A DNA stretch of 64,000 nucleotides from Promicromonospora sp049532985 (lineage in GTDB: Bacteria > Actinomycetota > Actinomycetes > Actinomycetales > Cellulomonadaceae), in NCBI RefSeq assembly GCF_049532985.1, contig NZ_CP186693.1:2294001-2358000 (forward strand), given 5' to 3'. Both the position numbers and the translations under genes were made by a program. This document shows, in pieces, positions 1 to 7,446 of this stretch (positions within the stretch are counted from its first letter, which is position 1; every line of letters begins with the position of its first letter). The notes below the pieces were generated by a model. It ran no database searches. It worked only from the letters and a program-made list of their open reading frames with translations, and was not told the DNA's origin.

Positions 1-663
1 GAACCGGGCGGCGACGGCGGCGTCCGGCAGGGCGGCGAGGGCGGCGAGCGTCCGCACGCCGAGCCGGCGCCACAGGTCGACCAGCTCCGTGAGGGCACGG
101 TCGGCGGGCCGGGCGTGCACGAGCGTCGCGGCGGGCCGGGGCGCGAGGTAGTCCCGCGACTCCCCCGGCGGCACGACGGCGTCGTCCCGGGCCGCCAGCA
201 CCGCGGCCAGGAAGCCGTCGGCCACCCCGACCTGGCACTCGTGGCCGGTGCGGACGGCGACCTGCTCGGTCAGCTCGCGCGCCAGGTCGTGCTCCGAACC
301 GTGGTACCGGGCCGCGCCGCCCGACGGCAGCAGGAGCAGCCCCGGGCGGGCGATCTCCAGCCCGGAGACCACGGTCTCCGCAGCCACGGCGACGGGTTCG
401 AACTCGCGGGCGTCGCGGGCGTCGTCCGCGACCCAGAGCTGCAGGTCGGGGCAGCGCCCCTGGGCCTCGCGCCGGCGCATGCCGCGGCGCACCCCGGCGC
501 TGCGGGCAGGCGCGGACACCGCGACGATCCGCCCGCCGGGGCCACCCGTGACGGCCGCCGGCGTCTCGGGCCCCAGCCCGGCGACCACCAGGGCCGCGAC
601 GACGGGCCAGTCAGGCACCCAGAGGGCCGCCGTGCGGGTGGCGGTCCCGTCACCGGCGGTCAT
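1..663 (-). CDS. imuB: ImuB-like Y-family DNA polymerase (partial, C-terminus beyond window)
   Basis: About 221 codons of the N-terminus are visible; the rest runs off the left edge. The protein starts MTAGDGTATRTAALWVPDW, a typical ImuB beginning, and continues through a palm-like region with RSAGVRRGMRRREAQGRCP, the Y-family segment where active polymerases carry catalytic acids. ImuB proteins lack those acids and act as adaptors between the beta clamp and DnaE2 in damage-induced mutagenesis (family knowledge). The ATG overlaps the stop of imuA as ATGA, so the two are translationally coupled and share the SOS promoter. A dnaE2 gene would be expected further left but cannot be seen. The assignment is firm for family; the C-terminal clamp-binding motif is not visible. 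Confidence 0.85.
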   Translation of the reverse strand, partial: MTAGDGTATRTAALWVPDWPVVAALVVAGLGPETPAAVTGGPGGRIVAVSAPARSAGVRRGMRRREAQGRCPDLQLWVADDARDAREFEPVAVAAETVVSGLEIARPGLLLLPSGGAARYHGSEHDLARELTEQVAVRTGHECQVGVADGFLAAVLAARDDAVVPPGESRDYLAPRPAATLVHARPADRALTELVDLWRRLGVRTLAALAALPDAAVAARF

Positions 664-1712
664 CCCACCAGCTCCAGCGACGGCCGGCCCCCGACACCCT
701 CGTCCCGCGCCCCCACGGGTTCCGTGCCCCCGGCCGCCCGGCAGACCGGGACCTCGACGTCCAGGTGCAGCGGCCGCGCCGCGCTCCCCCGCCCGGTGCG
801 CCGCACCCGGAGGGTCCGCCGCCGCAGCCACCCCACCCCATGATCGATCCCGCCCCATCCCCCGCCGACGACCTCCAGCACCACGTCCGCCCCCACCCAC
901 CCTGCGCGTTGAGTGCTGGATCTTCGCCCTGTCGAACCGGTTCGAGAGGGCGAAGATCCAGCACTCAGCGCGGGAGCGGAGGAGAGCAGGACCGTGCCCC
1001 GGTCGCGGGCGCGGGCCGCCAGCCGACGGCGGTCCCGGTCCAGCAGGGTCACCTCCGGGCCGACCACCACCACGTCCATGCCGTCGATCAGCGCGGCCAG
1101 CACCGCGGGCGCGTCCACGCCCGACCCGGCCGGCAGCGGCACCATCAGGGTGCGCCCCAGGTCGCACCCGGCGTCGGCCGCGGCGGCCATCCCGGCGGCC
1201 GGGTACCCCACCAGCACCGTCCACGCCCCGTCGCGGGACGCCTCGGCCAGCAGCGTCAGCAGCAACGACGTCGACCCCCGGACCGCCACGGTGGTACCGG
1301 CCCGCAGCCCGCCGTCGGGCAGGAGGTCCGCGAGGTGCGGGTGCACGGGCAGCACGCGCGCCCGCTCGTCCGGATGCCCCACCCGGCCGTGCGACGGTGC
1401 GGGCTCGGCAGGGCGCGCCTCGGCAGCCGCGGGTCCCGGCACCGGCACCGGCACCGGCTCGGTGAGGAGCCCGCCCCGTAGCGCCCGGACCTGTCCCCGA
1501 GAGGGCCCGTGGGGCGACTGGGACAGCTCGTGGGACGGCTCGTGCGGGCGCTCGGCCGGCGGTGCCTGGCCGGCCCGGGCAGGTGTGGCCTGCCTGCGCA
1601 CGCCGGTCCGTGCCTCGGCGTGCCGCAGCGCCGCGAGCGCCTGTGCGTGCTTCGTGGCGGCGGCGTCGGTGGCGTCGGGGCTGGTCCTCGAGGAGATGGT
1701 TACGACGGTCAT
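660..1712 (-). CDS. imuA: ImuA-like RecA-fold mutasome protein carrying an in-frame palindromic insertion
   Basis: A 350-aa protein with the layout of actinobacterial ImuA. It has a Pro/Ala-rich N-terminal third (residues 1-120) and then a RecA-like core. The P-loop is degenerate (VRGSTSLLLTLL, about residues 144-155), and a Walker-B-like strand VVVVGPE lies near residue 214. ImuA works with ImuB and DnaE2 in error-prone repair. The start at 1712 is chosen because GGAGGG lies just upstream and an SOS box about 53 bp further; longer in-frame starts would run through the SOS box and a hairpin. Residues about 249-268 are encoded by a 58-bp near-perfect palindrome (910-967) that interrupts the core without breaking frame, just before the GWVGADVVLEVV strand. 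Function after this insertion is uncertain. Confidence 0.82.
   Translation of the reverse strand: MTVVTISSRTSPDATDAAATKHAQALAALRHAEARTGVRRQATPARAGQAPPAERPHEPSHELSQSPHGPSRGQVRALRGGLLTEPVPVPVPGPAAAEARPAEPAPSHGRVGHPDERARVLPVHPHLADLLPDGGLRAGTTVAVRGSTSLLLTLLAEASRDGAWTVLVGYPAAGMAAAADAGCDLGRTLMVPLPAGSGVDAPAVLAALIDGMDVVVVGPEVTLLDRDRRRLAARARDRGTVLLSSAPALSAGSSPSRTGSTGRRSSTQRAGWVGADVVLEVVGGGWGGIDHGVGWLRRRTLRVRRTGRGSAARPLHLDVEVPVCRAAGGTEPVGARDEGVGGRPSLELVG
910..967. repeat. Family A palindromic element inside imuA
   Basis: The arms TGAGTGCTGGATCTTCGCCCT (910-930) and its exact complement (947-967) enclose a 16-nt centre that is itself palindromic (TCGAACCGGTTCGA), so only one central pair fails to match. 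The start GTTGAGTGCTGGAT recurs in the hairpin at 53820. The element keeps imuA in frame on the minus strand. Confidence 0.9.
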
Positions 1713-1764
1713 GTCCCTCCAGCGATGGTGCCTGCCGGCAGGAGACCGGTGGTGGAGCACTCTA

Positions 1765-1779
1765 CGAACGCATGTTCGA
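1765..1779. promoter_or_regulatory. SOS box (LexA operator) upstream of imuA-imuB
   Basis: CGAACGCATGTTCGA matches the Gram-positive/actinobacterial LexA consensus CGAAC-N4-GTTCG, with flanking complementary bases. It lies about 53 bp before the imuA start, which supports DNA-damage induction of the cassette. Confidence 0.88.
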
Positions 1780-1876
1780 TAGAACACCAGTACACAGCGC
1801 TCGGTGCGCGCTGTCAAACCATCCAGGCCACAACACTGCGGCGGAGGCATGCCGGGGAGGTCACTGCCCCGGGTGG

Positions 1877-1915
1877 GTGTTGCTGTGAGTAGACAACGTC
1901 TACTCACAGCAACAC
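1877..1915. terminator. Perfect 18-bp hairpin (family B) ending the maoC operon
   Basis: The arms GTGTTGCTGTGAGTAGAC and its exact complement are separated by AAC. The hairpin sits 13 bp after the maoC stop and upstream of the imuA promoter, so it is placed as a terminator or insulator. There is no clear U-tract. The sequence GTTGCTGTGAGTAGACAA recurs at 46.75-46.97 kb and, inverted, at 56.55 kb. Confidence 0.75.
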
Positions 1916-1928
1916 GGCTCCGCGCCGG

Positions 1929-2441
1929 TCAGGCCTCCGGCACGTAGAGCGACACCGTGTGCGCGACCAGCGCCGGCTTCTCCGCACCCTCGATCTCCAC
2001 GGTGACCTTGGAGGCGAGCCGCACGCCGGCGGCCGCCGGCTCGACCGAGAGGATCTCGGTGACGGCCCGCACCCGCGCACCCGAGGGCACCGGGCTGAGG
2101 AATCGCAGCCGGTCCATGCCGTAGTTCATCACCATGGCGACGCCACCCACCTGCACGAGCGAGGACGCCAGGCGCGGCAGCAGCGACAGCGTGAGGTACC
2201 CGTGCGCGATCGTGGAGCCGAACGGCCCGACTGCGGCCCGCTCGGCGTCGAGGTGGATCCACTGGTGGTCCTCGGTCGCATCGGCGAACGCGGCGATGCG
2301 CTCCTGCGTGACCTCGAACCACTCGCCCGTGGCGGTGCGGCCCACGGCGTCCGCGAGCGCGTCCGGCGAGGCGACGACGATGACGCCGCCCGCGCCGGCC
2401 TCCGCGCCGCCCGCCACGGCACCGGCCCCGGCCTCGCTCAC
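1929..2441 (-). CDS. MaoC-like (R)-specific enoyl-CoA hydratase
   Basis: A 170-aa single hot-dog protein. The hydratase signature is plain: FADATEDHQWIHLD, with the catalytic Asp and His, followed by GPFGSTIAHGYLTLSL. MaoC-type hydratases add water to trans-2-enoyl-CoA, giving (R)-3-hydroxyacyl-CoA. The GTG start overlaps the stop of the upstream reductase gene by a GTGA junction. It is the last gene of an operon that also supplies an acyl-CoA dehydrogenase, thiolase and 3-oxoacyl reductase, so it most likely serves beta-oxidation of an unidentified acyl-CoA. The first 20 residues are Ala/Gly-rich and poorly conserved, so a later start is possible. Confidence 0.88.
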   Translation of the reverse strand: MSEAGAGAVAGGAEAGAGGVIVVASPDALADAVGRTATGEWFEVTQERIAAFADATEDHQWIHLDAERAAVGPFGSTIAHGYLTLSLLPRLASSLVQVGGVAMVMNYGMDRLRFLSPVPSGARVRAVTEILSVEPAAAGVRLASKVTVEIEGAEKPALVAHTVSLYVPEA

Positions 2442-3187
2442 GCCTTCGGCCCGCCCGCCACGTACAGCACCTGGCCCGAGACGAACCCGGACTGCTCCGC
2501 GCAGAAGAACGACACGGCGTTCGCGATGTCCTCCGGCTGGCCCACGCGCCCCACGGGCACGTCCTTCGCGGCCACGCTGAGGTAGTCACCGAGGGACACC
2601 CCGATGCGCTCGGCGGTCTCGCGGATCATGTCGGTCTCGATCACGCCGGGCGCCACGGCGTTGGCGGTGACGCCGAACTTGCCGAGCTCGATCGCCAGGG
2701 TCTTGGTGAAGCCCTGCATGCCCGCCTTGGCGGCCGAGTAGTTGGCCTGGCCGCGGTTGCCGAGGGCGGAGGTCGAGGACAGGTTCACGATGCGGCCGTA
2801 CTTCGCCTCCACCATGTGCGCCTGCACGGCCCGGGTCATCAGGAACGCGCCGCGCAGGTGCACGCCGAGCACGGCGTCCCAGTCGCCCACGGACATCTTG
2901 AACAGCAGGTTGTCGCGCAGGATCCCGGCGTTGTTCACCAGCACGGTCGGCGCACCCAGCTCGGCGGCGACGCGGGCCACGGCGTCGGCCACCGACTGCT
3001 CGTCGGCGACGTCGACGCCGACCGCGAGCGCGCGGCCGCCGTCGGCCACGATGGCCTCCGCGGTGTCCTTGGCCTGGTCCTGAAGGAGGTCCAGGACGGC
3101 GACGGCGAAGCCGTCCTGCGCGAGCCGGCGGGCCGTGGCGGCACCGATGCCGCGGGCCGCTCCGGTGACGATGGCGGTACGAGTCAT
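2438..3187 (-). CDS. FabG-like 3-oxoacyl reductase / 3-hydroxyacyl-CoA dehydrogenase (SDR)
   Basis: A 249-aa classical short-chain dehydrogenase. It has the cofactor motif TGAARGIG near residue 8, NNAG near residue 87, active-site Ser in SSTSALG, and YSAAK as the catalytic Tyr/Lys. The C-terminus (YVAGGPKA) is FabG-like. The ATG at 3187 follows GAGAGGAAA. Placed between a Zn alcohol dehydrogenase and the MaoC hydratase in one operon, it probably oxidises the 3-hydroxyacyl-CoA made by the hydratase rather than serving fatty-acid synthesis; a separate fabG next to fabI at 44 kb is the better biosynthetic candidate. Substrate is unknown. Confidence 0.88.
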   Translation of the reverse strand: MTRTAIVTGAARGIGAATARRLAQDGFAVAVLDLLQDQAKDTAEAIVADGGRALAVGVDVADEQSVADAVARVAAELGAPTVLVNNAGILRDNLLFKMSVGDWDAVLGVHLRGAFLMTRAVQAHMVEAKYGRIVNLSSTSALGNRGQANYSAAKAGMQGFTKTLAIELGKFGVTANAVAPGVIETDMIRETAERIGVSLGDYLSVAAKDVPVGRVGQPEDIANAVSFFCAEQSGFVSGQVLYVAGGPKA

Positions 3188-3245
3188 CAGGGGTTTCCTC
3201 TCGTTGCGTGAACTTCGGTGGACGTCGTTGTGCGACGCGTCAGGA

Positions 3246-4343
3246 TCAGGACATCACGAGCTGCCGCAGCGCCGCGCCGGAGGCGAGGCGGTCGAGCGCG
3301 GCGGGCAGGTCGTCCAGGGTGATGCGGTCGGAGACCAGGCGGTCCAGCGGCAGCCGGCCGGCCCGCCACAGCTCCACGTAGCGCGGGATGTCGCGGCCCG
3401 GCACGGCCGAGCCGAGATAGGACCCCACCACGGTGCGGGCCTCGGCGGTCAGGCTGAGCGGCGAGACGCTCGCCCGGGCGTCGGGGTGGGGCAGGCCGAC
3501 CGTGACGGTGGTGCCACCCGGGGCCGTCAGCGCGTAGGCGGTCTCGAAGGCGCGGGCCGAGCCCGCGGCCTCGATCACGACGGGCGCACGCAGCCCCTGG
3601 TCGGCAGCCTCCTGCGGCCCGACGGCGAGGCTCGCGCCGAGCTCGCGCGCCAGGTCGAGCTTGGCGGGCACGGCGTCGACGCCCACGACCTCGTGCCCCA
3701 GTGCGACCGCGACCAGGAGCGCCGCCATGCCGACGCCGCCCAGCCCGACGACGGCGACCCGGTCGCCCGGCGCGGGCCGCCCGGCGTTCACGACGGCGCC
3801 GCCGCCAGTCAGCACCGCGCAGCCCAGCAGGGCGGCGACGTCGGGCGGGACGTCGTCGTCCACGGGCACCACGGAGGTCTCGGAGACCACGGCGTGCGTC
3901 GCGAACGCGCTCACCCCGAGGTGGTGGTGCACCTCCTGGCCATCACGCGTCAGCCGCTGCCCGCCACCCACGAGCGTCCCCGCCGCGTTGGCCGCCGACC
4001 CCACGGCACACGGCAGCCGCCCGTCGGTGCCACACTCGGCACACTCCCCGCAGCGCGGCAGGAACGTCATGACCACCCGCTGCCCGACGGCGAGGCGCGC
4101 TCCCGGGCCGGTCGCCTCCACGATCCCGGCGGCCTCGTGGCCGAGCAGCATCGGCACGGGCCGGGCGCGGTTGCCGTCCACGACCGACAGGTCGGAGTGG
4201 CACAGCCCCGCGGCCTCGATCCGCACCAGCACCTCGCGCTCGCCCGGCGGGTCCAGCTCCAGCGGCCCGACCGTGACCGGCCGGGACTCCGTGTAGGGCG
4301 CGGGCGCGCCGCAGCGCTCCAGCACCGCGCCGGTGATCCGCAT
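3246..4343 (-). CDS. Zinc-dependent medium-chain alcohol dehydrogenase
   Basis: A 365-aa medium-chain dehydrogenase. Catalytic zinc residues are in GLCHSD and GHEAAG, the structural-zinc cluster is CGECAECGTDGRLPC, and the Rossmann motif is VVGLGGVGMAALL. The overall layout is that of class III-like or long-chain alcohol dehydrogenases using NAD(H). The ATG shares one base with the thiolase stop (TGATG), so it belongs to the 6784-1929 operon. It likely interconverts an alcohol and aldehyde or hydroxy and keto intermediate feeding that pathway. A role with mycothiol adducts is possible for this family but nothing here shows it. Confidence 0.88.
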   Translation of the reverse strand: MRITGAVLERCGAPAPYTESRPVTVGPLELDPPGEREVLVRIEAAGLCHSDLSVVDGNRARPVPMLLGHEAAGIVEATGPGARLAVGQRVVMTFLPRCGECAECGTDGRLPCAVGSAANAAGTLVGGGQRLTRDGQEVHHHLGVSAFATHAVVSETSVVPVDDDVPPDVAALLGCAVLTGGGAVVNAGRPAPGDRVAVVGLGGVGMAALLVAVALGHEVVGVDAVPAKLDLARELGASLAVGPQEAADQGLRAPVVIEAAGSARAFETAYALTAPGGTTVTVGLPHPDARASVSPLSLTAEARTVVGSYLGSAVPGRDIPRYVELWRAGRLPLDRLVSDRITLDDLPAALDRLASGAALRQLVMS

Positions 4344-5566
4344 CAGAGCTTCTCCAGCACCATCGCCATGCCCTGGCCGCCGCCCACGCACATCGTCTCC
4401 AGGCCGTACCGGCCCCCGGCGTCCGCGAGCGCGTTGATCAGGGTGGAGGTGATGCGCGCGCCGGTCATGCCGAACGGGTGCCCCACGGCGATGGCGCCGC
4501 CGTTGACGTTCAGCCGCTCGGGCTCGACCCCGAGCTCGCGCGCCGAGGGGATGACCTGCGCGGCGAACGCCTCGTTGATCTCCACACGGTCCATGTCGTC
4601 GACGGTGAGCCCGGCGCGCCGCAGGGCCTGCCGGCTGGCCTCGACGGGCCCGAGCCCCATGATCTCCGGGGACAGCCCGCTCACGCCGGTGGACACGATG
4701 CGGGCCAGCGGGGTCAGGCCGAGCTCGTCCACCACGCGGCCGGAGACGATCACGACCGCGGCGGCGCCGTCGTTCAGGGGGCAGGCGTTGCCCGCGGTGA
4801 CGGTGCCGTCCGGACGGAACACCGGCTCCAGCGTCGCCAGCGTCTCCACGGTCGTGCCGGGGCGCGGGCCGTCGTCGGCGGCCAGGACCGTGCCGTCGGC
4901 CAGGGTGACCGGCGTGATGTCCCGGGCCCAGAAACCGGACGCGATGGCGGCCTGTGCGCGCTGCTGGCTGCGGGCGGCGAACTCGTCCTGCTCGGCGCGC
5001 GTCACGTCGCGCAGGGCCGCGACGTTCTCCGCCGTCTGGCCCATGGCGATGTACGCGTCGGGCAGCGCGCCCTCCAGCCGCGGGTCGGTCCACAGGCCGG
5101 TACCGGCCCCGGCGCGCTTCTCGGTGCGGGCCAGGGCGTCGGCGAAGACCGGGTTGTGCAGGTCCACGCCCGGGATGTAGTCGCTCGACCCGGTGGCGAA
5201 CGAGCTCACCGACTCCACGCCCGCCGAGACGAACACGTCGCCCTCCCCCGCCTTGATGGCGTGGAAGGCCATGCGGGTGGTCTGCAGGCTGGAGCTGCAG
5301 TACCGCGTCACGGTCGCGCCGGGCACCGTGTCCCAGCCGCACAGCACGGCGACGATGCGGGCCAGGTTCATGCCCTGCGTGCCCCCGGGCAGGCCGCAGC
5401 CCAGCAGCAGGTCGTCGATGCGCGCCGGGTCCAGACCCGGCACCTGGTCGACGGCGGCCCGCACCATCTGCGCCGCGAGGTCGTCGGGGCGGACGTCCTT
5501 GAGCGACCCCTTGCGGGCGCGCCCGATGGGCGAGCGCGCGGTGGCGACGATGTACGCCTCGGTCAT
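4343..5566 (-). CDS. Thiolase (acetyl-CoA C-acyltransferase)
   Basis: A 407-aa thiolase of normal length. The nucleophilic Cys lies in YCSSSLQ (about residue 90), the catalytic His in VGHPFGMTGAR, and the second Cys in CVGGGQG near the C-terminus. The enzyme cleaves 3-oxoacyl-CoA to acetyl-CoA and a shortened acyl-CoA. It starts after a strong GAGGAGG site and is followed by the alcohol dehydrogenase with a one-base overlap. With the neighbouring dehydrogenase, hydratase and reductase it completes a beta-oxidation spiral. It is FadA-like rather than a biosynthetic acetoacetyl-CoA thiolase, judged from context. Confidence 0.92.
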   Translation of the reverse strand: MTEAYIVATARSPIGRARKGSLKDVRPDDLAAQMVRAAVDQVPGLDPARIDDLLLGCGLPGGTQGMNLARIVAVLCGWDTVPGATVTRYCSSSLQTTRMAFHAIKAGEGDVFVSAGVESVSSFATGSSDYIPGVDLHNPVFADALARTEKRAGAGTGLWTDPRLEGALPDAYIAMGQTAENVAALRDVTRAEQDEFAARSQQRAQAAIASGFWARDITPVTLADGTVLAADDGPRPGTTVETLATLEPVFRPDGTVTAGNACPLNDGAAAVVIVSGRVVDELGLTPLARIVSTGVSGLSPEIMGLGPVEASRQALRRAGLTVDDMDRVEINEAFAAQVIPSARELGVEPERLNVNGGAIAVGHPFGMTGARITSTLINALADAGGRYGLETMCVGGGQGMAMVLEKL

Positions 5567-5584
5567 TGCTCCTCCTCGAGCCGG

Positions 5585-6784
5585 TCAGACGAACGCCGCG
5601 TGGCCGGTGATCGCCCGGCCCACGATGAGCTGGTTCATGTCCTTGGTGCCCTCGAACGTGTACACGGCCTCGGCGTCGGCGAAGAACCGGGCCACGCCAT
5701 GGTCCAGTGTGATCCCGTTGCCGCCGCACGCCTCTCGGCACAGCGCGACGGTCTCGCGCATGCGGGTGGTGACGAACGCCTTGGCCATCGCGGCGTGGGC
5801 ATCCTTCTGGGTGCCGAGGTCCTGGAGCTGGGCCACGCGCACGCACATGGCGAAGCTCGCCGTGACGTTCGCGTACGCCGTGGCGAGCTTGTCCTGAATG
5901 AGCTGGTAGCTCGCGATCGGGTTGCCGAACTGCTCGCGCTGCCTGGTGTAGGCCACGGCCGCCTCGTAGGCGCCGATCATGGTGCCCAGCGCCTGCCAGG
6001 ACACGCCGTCGCGCGTGATGCGGAGCACCTTGGCGACGTCCCGGAAGCTGTCGATGCCCTGCAGCCGGTCGCCCTCGTCCACGCGGACGTCCTCGAGCAC
6101 GATGTCGGCGTTCTGCACGATCCGCAGGGACTGCTTGCGCTCGATCTTGGTGGCCGTGAAGCCGGGCGTGCCCTTGCGCACCAGGAAGCCCTTGACCTGG
6201 TCGTCGGCGGTGTCCTTGGCCCAGATGACGACGACGTCGGCGAACGTCGCGTTGCCGATCCAGCGCTTGGCGCCGTTGATCACCCAGGTGTCACCCGTGC
6301 GGGTGGCCGTGGTGCGCAGCCCCTTGGCGGTGTCGGAGCCGGCCAGGGGCTCGGTGAGCCCGAACGCTCCGATCAGGTCGCCGGCCGCCATGGGCGGCAG
6401 CCACTTCCGGCGCTGCTCGGCGCTGCCCCCGACGCCGATCGAGGTCATCGCCAGGCCGCCCGAGACACCGATGAAGGTGCAGAACGAGGAGTCGACGCGC
6501 GCCGTCTCCATGCCCACCCAGCCGCGGAACACGGCCGAGGTCTCCTCCCCCTGCGTCTCGGCCCAGCCCGACCCGATGGTGCCGAGCTGCGCGTAGGGCT
6601 TGAACAGGTGCACGGGGCACTCGGCGCGCTCCCAGTAGTCGTCCGCGATGGGACGCACCTCGCGCTCCATGAACTCCCGGACGGCCAGGGCCTTCTTCTG
6701 CTCGGCCGGGGTGAGCAGGTCCTGGAACGCGTAGAAGTCCGCCTCCAGCAGGGTGCCGCCGGGCGGTTCGGGTGAGAGCGTCAT
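5585..6784 (-). CDS. Acyl-CoA dehydrogenase, glutaryl-CoA dehydrogenase/ACX4-like
   Basis: A 399-aa FAD enzyme. It has the LTEPLAGSD motif and flavin-contact residues in WVINGAKRWIGNA. The C-terminal catalytic Glu lies in TFEGTKDMNQLIVGRAITG, close to the YEGTxD..LILGRAxTG pattern of glutaryl-CoA dehydrogenases and plant ACX4. The ATG at 6784 follows GGAGGACCG. It is the first gene of an operon continuing through thiolase, alcohol dehydrogenase, FabG and MaoC. The promoter lies in a 119-bp region shared with a divergent thioesterase. The substrate could be a short dicarboxylyl- or acyl-CoA; decarboxylation cannot be decided from sequence alone. Confidence 0.9.
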   Translation of the reverse strand: MTLSPEPPGGTLLEADFYAFQDLLTPAEQKKALAVREFMEREVRPIADDYWERAECPVHLFKPYAQLGTIGSGWAETQGEETSAVFRGWVGMETARVDSSFCTFIGVSGGLAMTSIGVGGSAEQRRKWLPPMAAGDLIGAFGLTEPLAGSDTAKGLRTTATRTGDTWVINGAKRWIGNATFADVVVIWAKDTADDQVKGFLVRKGTPGFTATKIERKQSLRIVQNADIVLEDVRVDEGDRLQGIDSFRDVAKVLRITRDGVSWQALGTMIGAYEAAVAYTRQREQFGNPIASYQLIQDKLATAYANVTASFAMCVRVAQLQDLGTQKDAHAAMAKAFVTTRMRETVALCREACGGNGITLDHGVARFFADAEAVYTFEGTKDMNQLIVGRAITGHAAFV

Positions 6785-6819
6785 CGGTCCTCCGATCGTC
6801 GTCGATCTGCATGTCCAGT

Positions 6820-6845
6820 ATGCATCATCTGCGAATACGTTGCAC
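6820..6845. promoter_or_regulatory. Shared divergent-promoter element, copy 1
   Basis: ATGCATC, 12 bases, then GTTGCAC, followed by CCCCCTCCG. The same blocks at the same spacing occur at 14983-15008, also in a divergent promoter of the acyl-CoA cluster. It is a candidate operator or promoter for the dehydrogenase operon and the thioesterase. Confidence 0.5.
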
Positions 6846-6903
6846 ACCCCCTCCGGTGCGGGGCTACGCTGCGACGAACCCCGACCTCGAAGGAGATGCC
6901 TCC

Positions 6904-7323
6904 ATGGGTTACCGGCACCCCTTTCCCCTGCGCTGGAACGACAACGACCAGTACGGGCACATGAACAACACCGTCTACTACGAGGCCATGGACACCGCGG
7001 TGAACACCTGGCTCATCAGGCACGCCGCTCTGGACCCCGCGGGCGACGTGATCGGGCTCGCCCGGGCGTCCTCGTGCGAGTTCCTGGCCCCGGCGTCGTT
7101 CCCGGACGAGCTGGAGGTCGACGTCGCCGTCGGGCGGCTGGGGCGCACCTCGCTCACCTGGGACCTGGCGATCCTGCGCGCGGGCGCCCCCGACCGGAGC
7201 GCGGCGTACGCGACGGGCGCCTTCACGCACGTCTTCGTGGACCAGGTGGCGCGGCGACCGGTCCCCGTGCCCGACATGATCCGCACGGCGGTGGAGCACC
7301 ACCTGGGCCTGCCCCCGGCCTGA
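6904..7323 (+). CDS. Acyl-CoA thioesterase, 4-hydroxybenzoyl-CoA thioesterase family
   Basis: A 139-aa single hot-dog protein. The signature RWNDNDQYGHMNNTVYYE near residues 9-26 carries the catalytic Asp and the GHxNN motif of the 4HBT/YbgC type. It hydrolyses an acyl-CoA to free acid and CoA, perhaps relieving CoA trapping in the neighbouring pathway. The ATG follows AAGGAGATGCCTCC. It is transcribed divergently from the dehydrogenase operon, and its promoter region contains the shared TGCA-rich element. An imperfect 71-nt hairpin lies after the stop, before a convergent ligase gene. Confidence 0.88.
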   Translation: MGYRHPFPLRWNDNDQYGHMNNTVYYEAMDTAVNTWLIRHAALDPAGDVIGLARASSCEFLAPASFPDELEVDVAVGRLGRTSLTWDLAILRAGAPDRSAAYATGAFTHVFVDQVARRPVPVPDMIRTAVEHHLGLPPA

Positions 7324-7358
7324 ACCCGGTCCAGGAGGTGGGCTCGGGGGCGCACGAT

Positions 7359-7429
7359 GTGCGCTTCTACCCAGCCATCGCGCCCAGAAGACCGCCGTTT
7401 CTGGGCCTGATGACTGGGTAGAAGCGCAC
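7359..7429. terminator. Long hairpin between convergent genes
   Basis: Outer arms of 16 bp (GTGCGCTTCTACCCAG and complement) and inner arms of 8 bp (GCCCAGAA / TTCTGGGC) fold into one long stem. It separates the thioesterase from the convergent ligase and would serve both strands. No U-tract is present. Confidence 0.75.
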
Positions 7430-7446
7430 CTTTGACGCATCGGACG

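Noticed and set aside
1713..1907. Longer N-terminus for ImuA (start at 1907)
   Set aside because: It would translate the SOS box and the family B hairpin; a good ribosome site supports 1712.
7359..7429. Terminal inverted repeats of an insertion sequence
   Set aside because: No transposase or target duplication lies near this or the other long hairpins; each encloses only a loop.
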